Shown here: in pieces, positions 1-8,220 of the stretch
Layout: every line of letters starts with the position of its first letter
Position numbering within the stretch: position 1 is the first letter of the stretch
Virus record (IMG/VR): IMGVR_UViG_3300032116_001248
Coordinates: 1 to 24,801 of that record
DNA from: a virus
DNA length: 24,801 nucleotides
Direction: 5' to 3' (one strand)
The notes under the pieces: model-generated
What the model was told of the DNA's origin: nothing
The model's database searches: none
What the model saw: the letters and a program-made list of their open reading frames with translations, nothing else
Position numbers and translations under genes: made by a program

Positions 1-1
1 A

Positions 2-283
2 GCTGAATTAAAACCTCATACTGATGCAGAGGCATGTGAAATCAGTGTGACTCTGAATCTCTCCGGAGATCAGTGGCCTATCTACATGACTACTCCGGAA
101 GGCGACGTTGAAGAAATTAATCTAATACCCGGTGATGCTGTGGTTTACAGAGGTATTCGTTCTCGACACTGGCGTGAAAAATTTCAAGCGAAAGAATGTA
201 TACAGGCATTTTTACACTATGTGAGAATAGATGGTCCAAATGCCGAACACGCTTTTGATTTAAAAAGACAATCTATGTTATGA
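2..283 (+). CDS. 2OG-Fe(II) oxygenase-like protein, C-terminal part (5' end outside window)
   Basis: The reading frame is open from the first bases of the window with no credible start, so the gene begins upstream; 93 residues are visible. The fragment opens with PHTDAEACEIS, which resembles the iron-binding H-x-D of the Fe(II)/2-oxoglutarate dioxygenase fold (H6, D8 of the fragment) followed by a core beta strand. It then has a PGDAVVYRG turn and RSRHWRE, whose H56 would be the distal iron ligand. The residue binding the 2OG carboxylate is not certain. It is the first visible member of a run of sixteen same-strand genes. Membership of the superfamily is likely from motif order; the substrate is unknown. 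Confidence 0.7.
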   Translation, partial: AELKPHTDAEACEISVTLNLSGDQWPIYMTTPEGDVEEINLIPGDAVVYRGIRSRHWREKFQAKECIQAFLHYVRIDGPNAEHAFDLKRQSML

Positions 284-299
284 GAATTGAGTACGAAAG

Positions 300-992
300 A
301 TGAACACTAAGCTAACTGATTTAATCTATTACCAAAAAGCATTTCTGTCTAAAGAAGAATGCGAATTTCTTATCGCCGAGTCTAACAGACGATACAAAGA
401 ATATGCCATGGAAGCATGTCCAGAGGCCAGTACAGGTGTCCAGACACAGTCTACATTTCAGTTAGTTGATTTAAAAATAGGTTCCGAAGCGTGGAAAATT
501 GTACACACCGCCACTGAAAAAATGATCAATCAATATCATGATTACCTAGATGAGTTTGGCGCATTCCATGTGAATTATAGAAAGATGTTAAATTACAGTC
601 ATTTGTATAGACTGCTGCGATATGACGTTGGAGCGAAAATACATCCGCATGTGGATTATGAACCGTATGTGTATGCCAGCTGCTCATTCAATCTCAACGA
701 CGATTACACTGGAGGTGACTTTGCTTGGTTTCGTGGTAAACATAAAATGAAGCTCGGTGCAGGCGATGCTATTATTTGGCCTGCAGATTATTTCTGGGTG
801 CATGAAGTAGAACCTATACTCAGTGGCACAAGGTACAGCACAAACAGCTTTATACAAGAACTTCCCGAGTGCTTGAAATTAGAATTATACAAAGCTAGAA
901 CTCATTTAGAAAATAATATTCCAACAATACCCAGTGTTATTGAACAATTTCGTGCAAAGTATCAAGTCCCAGATAGCAAAGGAGCAAATTAA
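300..992 (+). CDS. 2OG-Fe(II) oxygenase (prolyl-4-hydroxylase-like)
   Basis: 230 residues, a full-length single-domain Fe(II)/2OG dioxygenase. The iron triad is complete: H117-V-D119 in IHPHVDY, and distal H168 in FWVHEVEP, with R178 (SGTRYSTNSF) at the usual position for binding 2-oxoglutarate. GGDFAWF and GAGDAIIWPADY are the core-strand motifs of the P4H-like branch. These enzymes hydroxylate C-H bonds with O2 and 2OG, releasing succinate and CO2. The start is 16 nt after the previous stop. Its TAA shares one base with the next ATG (TAATG), so translation is probably coupled. All ligands are intact, so activity is expected; whether it acts on a peptide, sugar or lipid cannot be told. Confidence 0.85.
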   Translation: MNTKLTDLIYYQKAFLSKEECEFLIAESNRRYKEYAMEACPEASTGVQTQSTFQLVDLKIGSEAWKIVHTATEKMINQYHDYLDEFGAFHVNYRKMLNYSHLYRLLRYDVGAKIHPHVDYEPYVYASCSFNLNDDYTGGDFAWFRGKHKMKLGAGDAIIWPADYFWVHEVEPILSGTRYSTNSFIQELPECLKLELYKARTHLENNIPTIPSVIEQFRAKYQVPDSKGAN

Positions 993-1555
993 TGTTTTCT
1001 AAAACCGTAGGCAATCTCATGGCGATACCTTTCTTAACGCCTGAACATTGCCAGCAGATAATAGAATCATCCACAGATTGGATCGAAGGCACTGTGCAAA
1101 AATTCAGCACTCCTATGACTGATCGGGAACATCGCAGTGTAGAGATTGCAAGAAGCAATTTGCCTGAGGAGTTCATGGAGCAGGTGTTCCAGCGAGTGTT
1201 TCATGCTAATCGTCAAAATTTTAGATTTCATCTAGAAGGATATGATATAAATGATTTGCCTAGAGTATTCAAATATTCAGCTGAAAGAAAAGATCACTAT
1301 GTATGGCACAGAGATACCTTGAGTATTCCTAGTAAAGAATCAGAAAGAAAATTATCTTTTAGTATTCAGTTAAGCGATCCCAACAGTTATCAAGGGGGCG
1401 ATTTGGAATTCTTACCAGACATGCCTGGTATCTATAAAAGAGCGCAAGGCAGTCTTTTGATATTTCCCTCCTATCTCACTCACAGAGTTAGTGCAGTTAC
1501 TCAAGGCACAAGATATGTGATTGTGGGATGGATACACGGACCGATGTTTAAATAA
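992..1555 (+). CDS. 2OG-Fe(II) oxygenase (PKHD/P4H-like)
   Basis: 187 residues. H106-R-D108 in YVWHRDT, distal H164 in YLTHRVS and R174 in GTRYVIVGW form the complete iron and 2-oxoglutarate set; GGDLEF and GSLLIFPSYLTH are typical core motifs of PKHD-type hydroxylases. The start overlaps the previous stop by one base (TAATG) and is preceded by a good Shine-Dalgarno stretch (AAAGGAG, about 981). The stop again overlaps the next ATG. The sequence before residue 95 is poorly conserved, as usual in this superfamily. It is a catalytically competent dioxygenase by motif. It differs clearly from both neighbours, so the row of oxygenases is not a simple tandem duplication. Confidence 0.85.
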   Translation: MFSKTVGNLMAIPFLTPEHCQQIIESSTDWIEGTVQKFSTPMTDREHRSVEIARSNLPEEFMEQVFQRVFHANRQNFRFHLEGYDINDLPRVFKYSAERKDHYVWHRDTLSIPSKESERKLSFSIQLSDPNSYQGGDLEFLPDMPGIYKRAQGSLLIFPSYLTHRVSAVTQGTRYVIVGWIHGPMFK

Positions 1556-2154
1556 TGTTTGAAAATAAAACCTATGATGGATTTATAGCTGTATATGAGA
1601 ACTTCTTTGATATCAAATTCATAGAAGGTGTTATCGCACACTATAAAAAGCTAAATCAGTTTCCTGTGGCACAAGATCCATGTTTCAAGCATTGGAAGGA
1701 CGACGAGCAGTTGTATTTTTTCGATCCTACAATCATTCAAACTCTTGATCCTTACTATGCAAATTATTTTTTAGATATTCTATGGAAGAAAATTTATCCA
1801 GACTATGCTGAAAAATTCAGTATATTAGCCGAACGTGCTGTAGGGGTAGATCAGATAAAATGCAAAAAAATACTGCCCGGTGGGGGATTCCATCAATGGC
1901 ATTATGAATCTGTAGGCAGTGATAGCCGCAGGAGAGTAGTAGCACAACTATACCTCAATGACATCGATCAAGGCGGTGAGACTGAGTTTTTATATCAGAA
2001 AAAAAGAATCACAGCTAAAAAGAACAGACTGGTATTATGGCCAGCAGATTGGACTCATACTCACCGAGGTAATCCGCCGTTGGGCGATCAGGATAAATTC
2101 ATACTCACTACTTGGATAAATGAAATCAGTGAACAAAAAAATGATCGAACATAA
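1555..2154 (+). CDS. 2OG-Fe(II) oxygenase with H-x-E iron motif
   Basis: 199 residues. The region GGGFHQWHYESVGS places H116-Y-E118 where H-x-D is normal, so glutamate replaces the aspartate ligand. The distal histidine is H168 (or H170) in WPADWTHTHRGN, and K181 in DKFILTTW may bind the 2-oxoglutarate carboxylate in place of arginine. GGETEFLY and NRLVLWPADWTH are core strands of the P4H-like fold. From memory, FHxWHxE forms occur in other phage oxygenases, and Asp-to-Glu ligands can support hydroxylation. Loss of the carboxylate (Gly/Ala), which marks iron halogenases, is not seen. The start overlaps the preceding stop as TAATG. Confidence 0.8.
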   Translation: MFENKTYDGFIAVYENFFDIKFIEGVIAHYKKLNQFPVAQDPCFKHWKDDEQLYFFDPTIIQTLDPYYANYFLDILWKKIYPDYAEKFSILAERAVGVDQIKCKKILPGGGFHQWHYESVGSDSRRRVVAQLYLNDIDQGGETEFLYQKKRITAKKNRLVLWPADWTHTHRGNPPLGDQDKFILTTWINEISEQKNDRT

Positions 2155-2821
2155 ATTTTCTAATTATCTACTGGTCAAAGATCAGTTTTTAAACAGTCCC
2201 GATTCAGTTGTGGCGTTGTCGGATAAGCAGGTTTATACCAAAAGCGAAATCTATCCTGGTCTGCGTACTGAAAATTTGTTTGACATTGCGGATCAAGCCA
2301 CAAGAGACTTTGCTGAATATTTTGCACAACGGATTAAACACAATGTCTTTCCAGGTCTCACTACATTTATGTTAGATTTGAGATTCCATATCAACGAAAG
2401 TTTCAGCGACGATGTTGCAAATATAGGTTGGATTCACAGCGACCCGTCGGACTTGGCAGGACTGGTATATCTCACACCCCACGAAAACAATTTTAACACT
2501 GGCACCAGCATCTTCCATAAGAAAAACCCGGACGATTTTGCCACAGAGGATTTTGATTCTAGACTACATTTCAATAAATCAAATCAAATCACAGACACAT
2601 ATAAATCAGAAATACGACAGAATTGGGATAATTTTTCCGAGTCAGTACGGGTAGCAAATGTATATAATAGACTTGTGGCCTATGATGCCAAGCTGTATCA
2701 TCGTCCTAATAATTTTAAAACCAGCATAGGACAACCGAGAAAATCTCTGTTATTTTTTATTAAAGGATTTTCTTATACAGACACCTTCGATAAAAATGCA
2801 TGCAAATGGAAAGACCAATGA
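2141..2821 (+). CDS. 2OG-Fe(II) oxygenase-like protein (DUF6445-like)
   Basis: 226 residues from the ATG at 2141; an in-frame ATG at 2120 would add seven residues. I prefer 2141 because it gives a 14-nt overlap with the preceding gene and a more typical N-terminus (MIEHKFSNYLLVKDQFL), but neither start has a strong ribosome site. H99-S-D101 in GWIHSDPSDLAGLVYLTP and H187 in AKLYHRPNNF suit the iron ligands, and R200 in QPRKSLLFFIKG could bind 2OG. The IHSD...LAGLVYLTP pattern resembles proteins annotated DUF6445, a 2OG-oxygenase-like family. The family name is from memory. It overlaps the next ATG by four bases (ATGA). Confidence 0.75.
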   Translation: MIEHKFSNYLLVKDQFLNSPDSVVALSDKQVYTKSEIYPGLRTENLFDIADQATRDFAEYFAQRIKHNVFPGLTTFMLDLRFHINESFSDDVANIGWIHSDPSDLAGLVYLTPHENNFNTGTSIFHKKNPDDFATEDFDSRLHFNKSNQITDTYKSEIRQNWDNFSESVRVANVYNRLVAYDAKLYHRPNNFKTSIGQPRKSLLFFIKGFSYTDTFDKNACKWKDQ

Positions 2822-3366
2822 AAAAATTACCCTTAACTATTCCCTTCTCGATAGCACCATTAGCCGAGCACAAAAAGATCAAGGCCAAACTGCTTTTTGA
2901 AATTTCATCTACAACTAAATGTTCAAATGTAGTTGATAAGTCCGATGACACTGACATCACAAGGTGTGATTGGAATGGATTCAGCCGAGATCAAGAACGA
3001 GCATGGGTGAAAACTTTCCAACCTCATCTCACTGAGCATCTCACTGCATGGATTGCAGCGTTCGATTATAAATCTTTTATAGTACGAGATCTTTGGTTTC
3101 AGCAGTATTCATTTGGATCGCAGCATGATTGGCACATACATAGCTGTAATTGGACTGGGGTATATTTTCTCGACATGCCTGACCGCTCACTGAAAACACA
3201 ATTTAAGAATCCTATGAATACGAATCAAGAAAATCAGTTCGACGTTACTGAAGGCGATATTTTAATTTTTCCAAGTTTTGTCGTGCATAAGGCACCTAAA
3301 AATAACGATGTAAGAATCAAAACAATCATATCTTGGAACATGGATACAGAATTGAGGCTTCTATAA
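2818..3366 (+). CDS. 2OG-Fe(II) oxygenase, 2OG-FeII_Oxy_5-like
   Basis: 182 residues from the ATG at 2818, chosen because it forms an ATGA overlap with the previous stop and has GGAAAG a few bases upstream; in-frame ATGs at 2800 and 2806 are less likely. The motif H106-I-H108 followed by SCNWTGVYFLDMP, then EGDILIFPSFVVH (H157) and R166 in VRIKTIISWNMD, matches the layout of the putative 2OG-FeII_Oxy_5 family (HxHxxxxxSGVYYL ... GdlvlFPSwlxH ... RisisfN). In this branch the second ligand position is histidine, not aspartate. Iron and 2OG dependence is inferred from the fold; the reaction is not known. Confidence 0.75.
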   Translation: MKKLPLTIPFSIAPLAEHKKIKAKLLFEISSTTKCSNVVDKSDDTDITRCDWNGFSRDQERAWVKTFQPHLTEHLTAWIAAFDYKSFIVRDLWFQQYSFGSQHDWHIHSCNWTGVYFLDMPDRSLKTQFKNPMNTNQENQFDVTEGDILIFPSFVVHKAPKNNDVRIKTIISWNMDTELRLL

Positions 3367-3368
3367 AC

Positions 3369-3995
3369 ATGGAAAAAATAGATATTTTTCCCGTACAGAT
3401 TATCAAAGGCAAGGTAGCAGAACATCAAGCTGTGAAAGATTTTTTAATGACTCATGCGTTACCCGAGTTCGAAAAGCATGGGGTAAATGATAAAACCAAT
3501 AACACCTACACAGACTATCTTCCAGGCGCTTATAATATATATTGGCCGTTCCTTTATAATCTCTACAAGCCTACTATTGTATCGATGTTGAAGGAGTTAG
3601 AGATTGTTGATTCTAATAAATTTCATTTAAAGATGACTGGATGGTATAATTTCACAAACTATACTAACACCAAATTTGTTCATGATCATACCGGCGGACC
3701 TACTACTATAAATTTCAGTTGTGTGCATTATGTTCATCTAGAGCAGGATACTATGAGCACCGTGTTTCAAAATCCTAACATGAAACTGATCAAAGCGTCT
3801 TCTCCTACTAAAGACTTAAGAACTCTGCCTAAATATTTCTATGATTACTATTATAATCCTCCTGTAGAAGAAGGAGACATAGTTATGTTTCCGTCATGGC
3901 TAGATCATTTTATTCCGCCGCATGTGAATAATACTCTAAGAGTAACCACAGCATTAAATATCATGCTGAAACTTGACTCGGATGAGGGCATGTAA
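3369..3995 (+). CDS. 2OG-Fe(II) oxygenase, 2OG-FeII_Oxy_5-like
   Basis: 208 residues from the ATG at 3369, two bases after the previous stop and with GAGG 11 nt upstream (3354-3357). An in-frame ATG at 3333 would run 34 bases back into the previous gene and lacks a ribosome site. FVHDHTGGPTTINFSCVHYVHL carries H105-D-H107. VEEGDIVMFPSWLDHFIPP gives distal H180, and R191 in NTLRVTTALNIML is the likely 2OG-binding arginine. The family layout is that of the preceding gene, but the region between the core strands holds a longer insert (about residues 127-163). Its TAA overlaps the start of the halogenase that follows, suggesting paired synthesis. Confidence 0.75.
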   Translation: MEKIDIFPVQIIKGKVAEHQAVKDFLMTHALPEFEKHGVNDKTNNTYTDYLPGAYNIYWPFLYNLYKPTIVSMLKELEIVDSNKFHLKMTGWYNFTNYTNTKFVHDHTGGPTTINFSCVHYVHLEQDTMSTVFQNPNMKLIKASSPTKDLRTLPKYFYDYYYNPPVEEGDIVMFPSWLDHFIPPHVNNTLRVTTALNIMLKLDSDEGM

Positions 3996-5524
3996 TGAAA
4001 ATCACGGTTGTTGGCGGGGGCACTGCAGGTTGGTTAGCTGCGCTGTTTATCAGCAAAATCAAACCTTGGGTCGATGTTACGGTTATAGAATCTTCTGCTA
4101 TAGGTATCATAGGTGCAGGGGAAGGCAGTACCGGTGCACTGGTTGATGTTATATCAAATCGAATTTGGGATTTTGGCTGTGACGAAATAGAATTTTTCCG
4201 AGAAACGGGTGCTACTTTAAAATATGGAATCATGCACAAGGGATGGACACCCGATACCGAACAAAGTTATTTTGGCCCGTTAGGCGGGACACAGAGCAGC
4301 TCAGCGTTCATGGACTACTCACTGGCGTACGGATTAGTGAACTTTCCTGAAAAATTGCATGTATGCACTGAGTTGGGATTGTTGTTAGAAAACAATCTCA
4401 GTAACTATAACACACAAAAATTTCAACTTGATAGAACAGACTCGTTAGGACATGCTGTGCATTTTGATGCGCACAAAGTGGGACAATATTTTAAAAAATG
4501 CACACTGCGTTCTCAATCTGTGAAATGCATAGATGACGAGGTTTTAGATGTCAACCTCTCAGAGGCTGGAAATATATCGTCGGTGTTATTAAAATCTGGC
4601 AGCATTGTTGAATCGGATTTTTTCATAGATGCATCGGGATTCCAACGAATTTTAATGACAAAATTACAGAGTAAATGGATTAGTTATCAAAAACATCTAC
4701 CGGTAAACGCTGCCTTGCCTTTTGTGCAGGTGAAAGATCACGATTATGTACCAGAACCGTATACCACTGCATGGGCACAGAAAAATGGTTGGATGTGGAT
4801 GATACCGCAACAGCGCAAGCGAGGATGTGGTTATGTGTTCTGTGACGATTTTATAACTGCTGACAAGGCACAGGAAGAAATTGAAACTGTGTTGAAACAA
4901 AAAATTGACCCTGTTAGATTATTAAAATTTCAAACAGGAAGATTAGAAAATACCTGGATGAAAAACTGTCTTGCTATTGGATTATCGGCAGCATTCGCAG
5001 AACCACTAGAAGCTACCAGCATACATACTACAATTGCATCCTTAACGGCTTTTGTTTTTGAATTTTTAAAACACACTGCGGAAGAAACAACAAATCCGGG
5101 ATCAATTGATGCATACAATAAAAGAACAAATAGACTCTATGATGATCTCAAAGATTTTCTAGTTATGCATTATATGGGTCAGCGATCAGATAGCGAATTT
5201 TGGCAACACATATATCACGGTAACACCAAAACAGAATTTGTCGAAATGATGCTGAACACTGCAACCAGTCGCATGCCTAGCAAAGGCGATGTAATGGACT
5301 ACCAAGGGGCTGCAGGGTGGGGATTATGGAGTTTTGTAATGGCAGGGATTGGAAGGTTATCCCCCGAAATCGCTGCTAAAGAATTAGAACTAATACAATA
5401 CAAAAAAGGCGTATCTTTATCAGCGGCTGGAAAGATGTACATAGATGAATTAAATATCAAATTTAAACGAGACTCTAAGTCGTATCTCAAGTATGCAGAT
5501 TTTATTAACTTGGTGAGAACATGA
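3995..5524 (+). CDS. Flavin-dependent halogenase, tryptophan halogenase family (PrnA/RebH-like)
   Basis: 509 residues, near the family's usual length of 500-550. The N-terminal FAD-binding Rossmann motif is VVGGGTAGW (residues 5-13), followed by GAGEGSTG. K76 in GATLKYGIMHKGW aligns with catalytic Lys79 of PrnA. The diagnostic GWxWxIP motif is present as GWMWMIP (265-271). EPLEATS holds E339 at the position of PrnA Glu346, but the next residue is Ala340, where PrnA and RebH have serine. The family uses FADH2, O2 and halide to make hypohalous acid that reaches the substrate through the lysine; a separate flavin reductase is needed and none is seen here. It differs clearly from the tandem pair at 9522..12786, so it is an independent lineage. 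The substrate need not be tryptophan. Confidence 0.88.
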   Translation: MKITVVGGGTAGWLAALFISKIKPWVDVTVIESSAIGIIGAGEGSTGALVDVISNRIWDFGCDEIEFFRETGATLKYGIMHKGWTPDTEQSYFGPLGGTQSSSAFMDYSLAYGLVNFPEKLHVCTELGLLLENNLSNYNTQKFQLDRTDSLGHAVHFDAHKVGQYFKKCTLRSQSVKCIDDEVLDVNLSEAGNISSVLLKSGSIVESDFFIDASGFQRILMTKLQSKWISYQKHLPVNAALPFVQVKDHDYVPEPYTTAWAQKNGWMWMIPQQRKRGCGYVFCDDFITADKAQEEIETVLKQKIDPVRLLKFQTGRLENTWMKNCLAIGLSAAFAEPLEATSIHTTIASLTAFVFEFLKHTAEETTNPGSIDAYNKRTNRLYDDLKDFLVMHYMGQRSDSEFWQHIYHGNTKTEFVEMMLNTATSRMPSKGDVMDYQGAAGWGLWSFVMAGIGRLSPEIAAKELELIQYKKGVSLSAAGKMYIDELNIKFKRDSKSYLKYADFINLVRT

Positions 5525-6186
5525 ACTTTATAGAAGAATGTAATGTAGTAATTGATCACCTAGATGCTTTCAGTTTCAAGATGATACAAAACGAAATTCG
5601 AGAATTTCAAAACTTGTTGTTATCTACTGAATCTACACAATCACATGATCAAGTTTATGCTCTTGCTCAGAGAAATATTGAAGAGTTGCAGTATTTTCAA
5701 TTGCCTAAGACCAAAGTTCTAATACAAAACAAGGTATTGGAGTTAATACAAATCCATGAAAGAAAATTTCAGTGTTTTAATAGAATCTTTAATCACATGG
5801 TTAGTTTTGCAAATGCTCCTATATATGAATTTGAAAGAATCTGGGTAAATGTTCAGCGTCAGGGTGAATTCATACCATTGCATCAGCACTCGGGTGTTTA
5901 CAGTTTTGTGATATGGCTACAGATACCCTATATAATAAACGAACAACACAATAACGATTTCAATAGAATCTTACATAAAGATCGAACTTCTATGTTTGAA
6001 TTTGTGCATATCGATTCTTTTGGAAAATTACAAAATACCAGATTACCGGTTGACAAAACTTGGGAAGGTAAGATTGCTGTATTTCCAGCAGAGCTTCATC
6101 ACCAAGTCTATCCGTTTTATAACACAGACGATTTGAGAATCAGTATCAGCGGAAACGTGAGACTGTCTCCTAAGAACTTTATATGA
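5521..6186 (+). CDS. 2OG-Fe(II) oxygenase-like protein
   Basis: 221 residues, overlapping the halogenase stop by four bases (ATGA). The N-terminal 95 residues are predicted mostly helical by eye. The core begins at FERIWVNVQRQGEFIPLHQHSGVYSFVIWLQIPY, with H121-Q-H123 as candidate iron ligands. The segment WEGKIAVFPAELHHQVYP gives distal H193 or H194, and R206 in LRISISGNV the 2OG-binding residue. This HxHSGxYSFVIWLxIPY form recalls oxygenases I associate with marine T4-like phages. Between the core strands lies a longer loop (139-180) that could form a substrate lid. The reaction is not predictable. Confidence 0.72.
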   Translation: MNFIEECNVVIDHLDAFSFKMIQNEIREFQNLLLSTESTQSHDQVYALAQRNIEELQYFQLPKTKVLIQNKVLELIQIHERKFQCFNRIFNHMVSFANAPIYEFERIWVNVQRQGEFIPLHQHSGVYSFVIWLQIPYIINEQHNNDFNRILHKDRTSMFEFVHIDSFGKLQNTRLPVDKTWEGKIAVFPAELHHQVYPFYNTDDLRISISGNVRLSPKNFI

Positions 6187-6848
6187 ATCCAATACAATTT
6201 ATTACCAATGATCCGCTGATTGCAGAGCATTTTCCTCCTGTACCAAGTGAAAAATTTTTACCTAACTGGTATGCTGATCTCAAGGTCAGCGAGCCGTTAC
6301 AGTCAGCACATGCAGCCAATGTAAAAAACTGCTTGCCTGTGAAAGACCTGTTGTGTAGCGGGTATATCATGTTCAACGCATATCAAACTCATATAGAAGA
6401 AAAATTTGTGGATTTTCAAAATTCTCTTTTTTTGAGTACTATGAAGCAGCCAGCTAAAAATGACATTAGAACGTTCAAGCACAAGCAATGTCCTTTTACA
6501 GACAAGCCCAAAGACAGTTTTAAGATTAAATTAGATTGGAAAATTAAAACGCCGCCGGGCTATAGTTGTCTCGTACAGCAAATACCGTTCGTAAACAACA
6601 CAAAATACAAAATACTACCTGCTATCATAGACACAGACGAGTTTGATGATTGCATTTCTATTGCAGGAATTTTGCTAGAGCCTGGCCCTGTATATTTAGA
6701 ACCAGGTGAGGCATTGATCCAGATAATTCCTTTTAAGAGAGATAGTTGGCAGATGGATGTTTCTGTTCAGCCTATCCATTCAAAAATCACCCATTATCTG
6801 TTTGACGGATACAAAACATTATTTCACAAGATGAAAACTTTTATATGA
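6183..6848 (+). CDS. DUF6065-like protein of unknown function
   Basis: 221 residues, starting four bases inside the previous gene (ATGA). It shares a distinctive motif order with the next gene: FPPVPSEKFLPNWY (17-30), VKNCLPVKDLLCSGYIMFN (47-65), WKIKTPPGYSCL (119-130), LPAIIDTDEFDD (145-156) and IIPFKRDSWQMD (181-192). I associate this with a family named DUF6065, from memory and without a search. No signal peptide, membrane segment, nucleotide-binding loop or iron triad is visible. The many conserved polar residues (Lys-Arg-Asp, Asp-Thr-Asp, Tyr-Ser) and its place among oxygenases suggest an enzyme or substrate-handling partner, but that is inference. Confidence 0.7.
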   Translation: MNPIQFITNDPLIAEHFPPVPSEKFLPNWYADLKVSEPLQSAHAANVKNCLPVKDLLCSGYIMFNAYQTHIEEKFVDFQNSLFLSTMKQPAKNDIRTFKHKQCPFTDKPKDSFKIKLDWKIKTPPGYSCLVQQIPFVNNTKYKILPAIIDTDEFDDCISIAGILLEPGPVYLEPGEALIQIIPFKRDSWQMDVSVQPIHSKITHYLFDGYKTLFHKMKTFI

Positions 6849-7543
6849 AACCAAATTCTATAACCTTTAGCTGTGCCGACGATTCTATTTTTGAAAACTT
6901 CCCACCAGTTCCCGCCAGTAGGATTATACCGGACTGGTACAAAGAGATCCCGCCTTTCGCTAAATTAGAAAAAAATTATATTCCCACAGATAATATAGGG
7001 TCAGTGAAAAAGTGTATGCCAGTGTTGGATTACATGGTCAGCGGATATGTAATCATTAATCCCTTTCAAAGCGTTATTACTGGTAAACAAGAAAACGGAT
7101 TTCATGCTGCTGATCATGCTTCGGCAAAAAAGGATTACATTGGATCACAGCCGTATCAACAATGCCCTGTGCCCGTACATGATAAAAAAAATCATTATGT
7201 TAAGATCCATCAGCCGTGGTTGGTAAAAACTCCCCCGGGCTACAGCAGTTTCTTTTATCAACCTCATTATCTGTTTAATAAAGATATTGAAATTTTACCA
7301 GGTATAGTAGACACAGACACGTTTACTGAGCCAGTGAGTTTGGTATCTATTCTACATGCAGATAGCGTGATATTACAACCAGGTGATCCGTTAGTGGTGG
7401 TATTTCCATTTAAGAGAGACGCTTGGCAAATGGAATTAAAGAAAACTGACCATCTTTCCACAAGTTATTTTAAATTCATGCTGCTCAGATTGTGGCATGG
7501 TACCTATCAACGATTGATACATAATAAAAAGCAATTTCATTGA
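6845..7543 (+). CDS. DUF6065-like protein of unknown function (paralogue of preceding gene)
   Basis: 232 residues, ATGA overlap with the preceding gene. It has the same motifs in the same order: FPPVPASRIIPDWY (19-32), VKKCMPVLDYMVSGYVIIN (54-72), WLVKTPPGYSSF (125-136), LPGIVDTDTF (151-160) and FPFKRDAWQMEL (187-198). The two neighbours are thus tandem paralogues, although diverged enough that long identical DNA is not obvious. The protein has about ten extra residues after the first motif and ends in a basic tail (RLIHNKKQFH). No known catalytic signature is visible. Two such proteins side by side suggest two substrates or a heteromer, which is inferred. Confidence 0.7.
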   Translation: MKPNSITFSCADDSIFENFPPVPASRIIPDWYKEIPPFAKLEKNYIPTDNIGSVKKCMPVLDYMVSGYVIINPFQSVITGKQENGFHAADHASAKKDYIGSQPYQQCPVPVHDKKNHYVKIHQPWLVKTPPGYSSFFYQPHYLFNKDIEILPGIVDTDTFTEPVSLVSILHADSVILQPGDPLVVVFPFKRDAWQMELKKTDHLSTSYFKFMLLRLWHGTYQRLIHNKKQFH

Positions 7544-8220
7544 TGACTGATTATAATTTTGATTCAAATCTGGACGACAGCTCAAAGATAATTAATCTTT
7601 GGCCTACTCCTGTGTACAAAACTAATATCAATAGACCATTTTCATATTTAGAAACTAATTTTTTGCATCAAAAACATAAACTGCATCCGCTGAGTGACAA
7701 CTATAGATCTGATGATTGTTACATATTATCAAATACTCAATTAGATGGTATAGCAAAATTTATCCTCGACGAATGTGAAAAATATGTAAAGAATGTTATC
7801 AACCCGAAAAATCAATTAGAGATTTATTTTCTTCAAAGTTGGTTGTCATACACCGGTAAGGATCAGGCTCATCACCCCCATTACCATACCAATAGTTTTA
7901 TAAGTGGAGTGTTTTATTTTGATGTTGAGGAAGATATTGATTCTATAAATTTTTATAATAACTCATCGGGATGGAACAACAGATCAATGATACATTTTGA
8001 CAACAGTCCGACAGCATGGGTTTCTAAAAGAATCACAGTGCCTGTGAAAAACGGAGATTTGGTTATCTTTCCAAGTTTCTTAGATCACGGAGTAGATGTT
8101 AAACCCAATACAAACAAAGTAAGAAAAAGTCTAGCATTTAACACCTGGTTAAGCGGGGACATGGGCACCGACACAGCTCTAAATAAAAATAATTTTCCTA
8201 AACATGATCACAATACTTAG
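7543..8220 (+). CDS. 2OG-Fe(II) oxygenase, 2OG-FeII_Oxy_5-like
   Basis: 225 residues from the ATG at 7543, which overlaps the previous TGA by one base (TGATG); a TTG one codon upstream is in frame but unlikely to be used. The N-terminus has the NLWPTPVYKTNI opening seen in this family. The core HHPHYHTNSFISGVFYFDVEE contains H113-Y-H115. NGDLVIFPSFLDHGVD gives distal H182, and R194 in VRKSLAFNTWL the likely 2OG contact. This agrees closely with the putative 2OG-FeII_Oxy_5 pattern, in which the sequence after the HxH reads SGVxYF. Its last 17 bases overlap the next gene. Iron-dependent oxidation is the expected activity; the substrate is unknown. Confidence 0.8.
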   Translation: MTDYNFDSNLDDSSKIINLWPTPVYKTNINRPFSYLETNFLHQKHKLHPLSDNYRSDDCYILSNTQLDGIAKFILDECEKYVKNVINPKNQLEIYFLQSWLSYTGKDQAHHPHYHTNSFISGVFYFDVEEDIDSINFYNNSSGWNNRSMIHFDNSPTAWVSKRITVPVKNGDLVIFPSFLDHGVDVKPNTNKVRKSLAFNTWLSGDMGTDTALNKNNFPKHDHNT

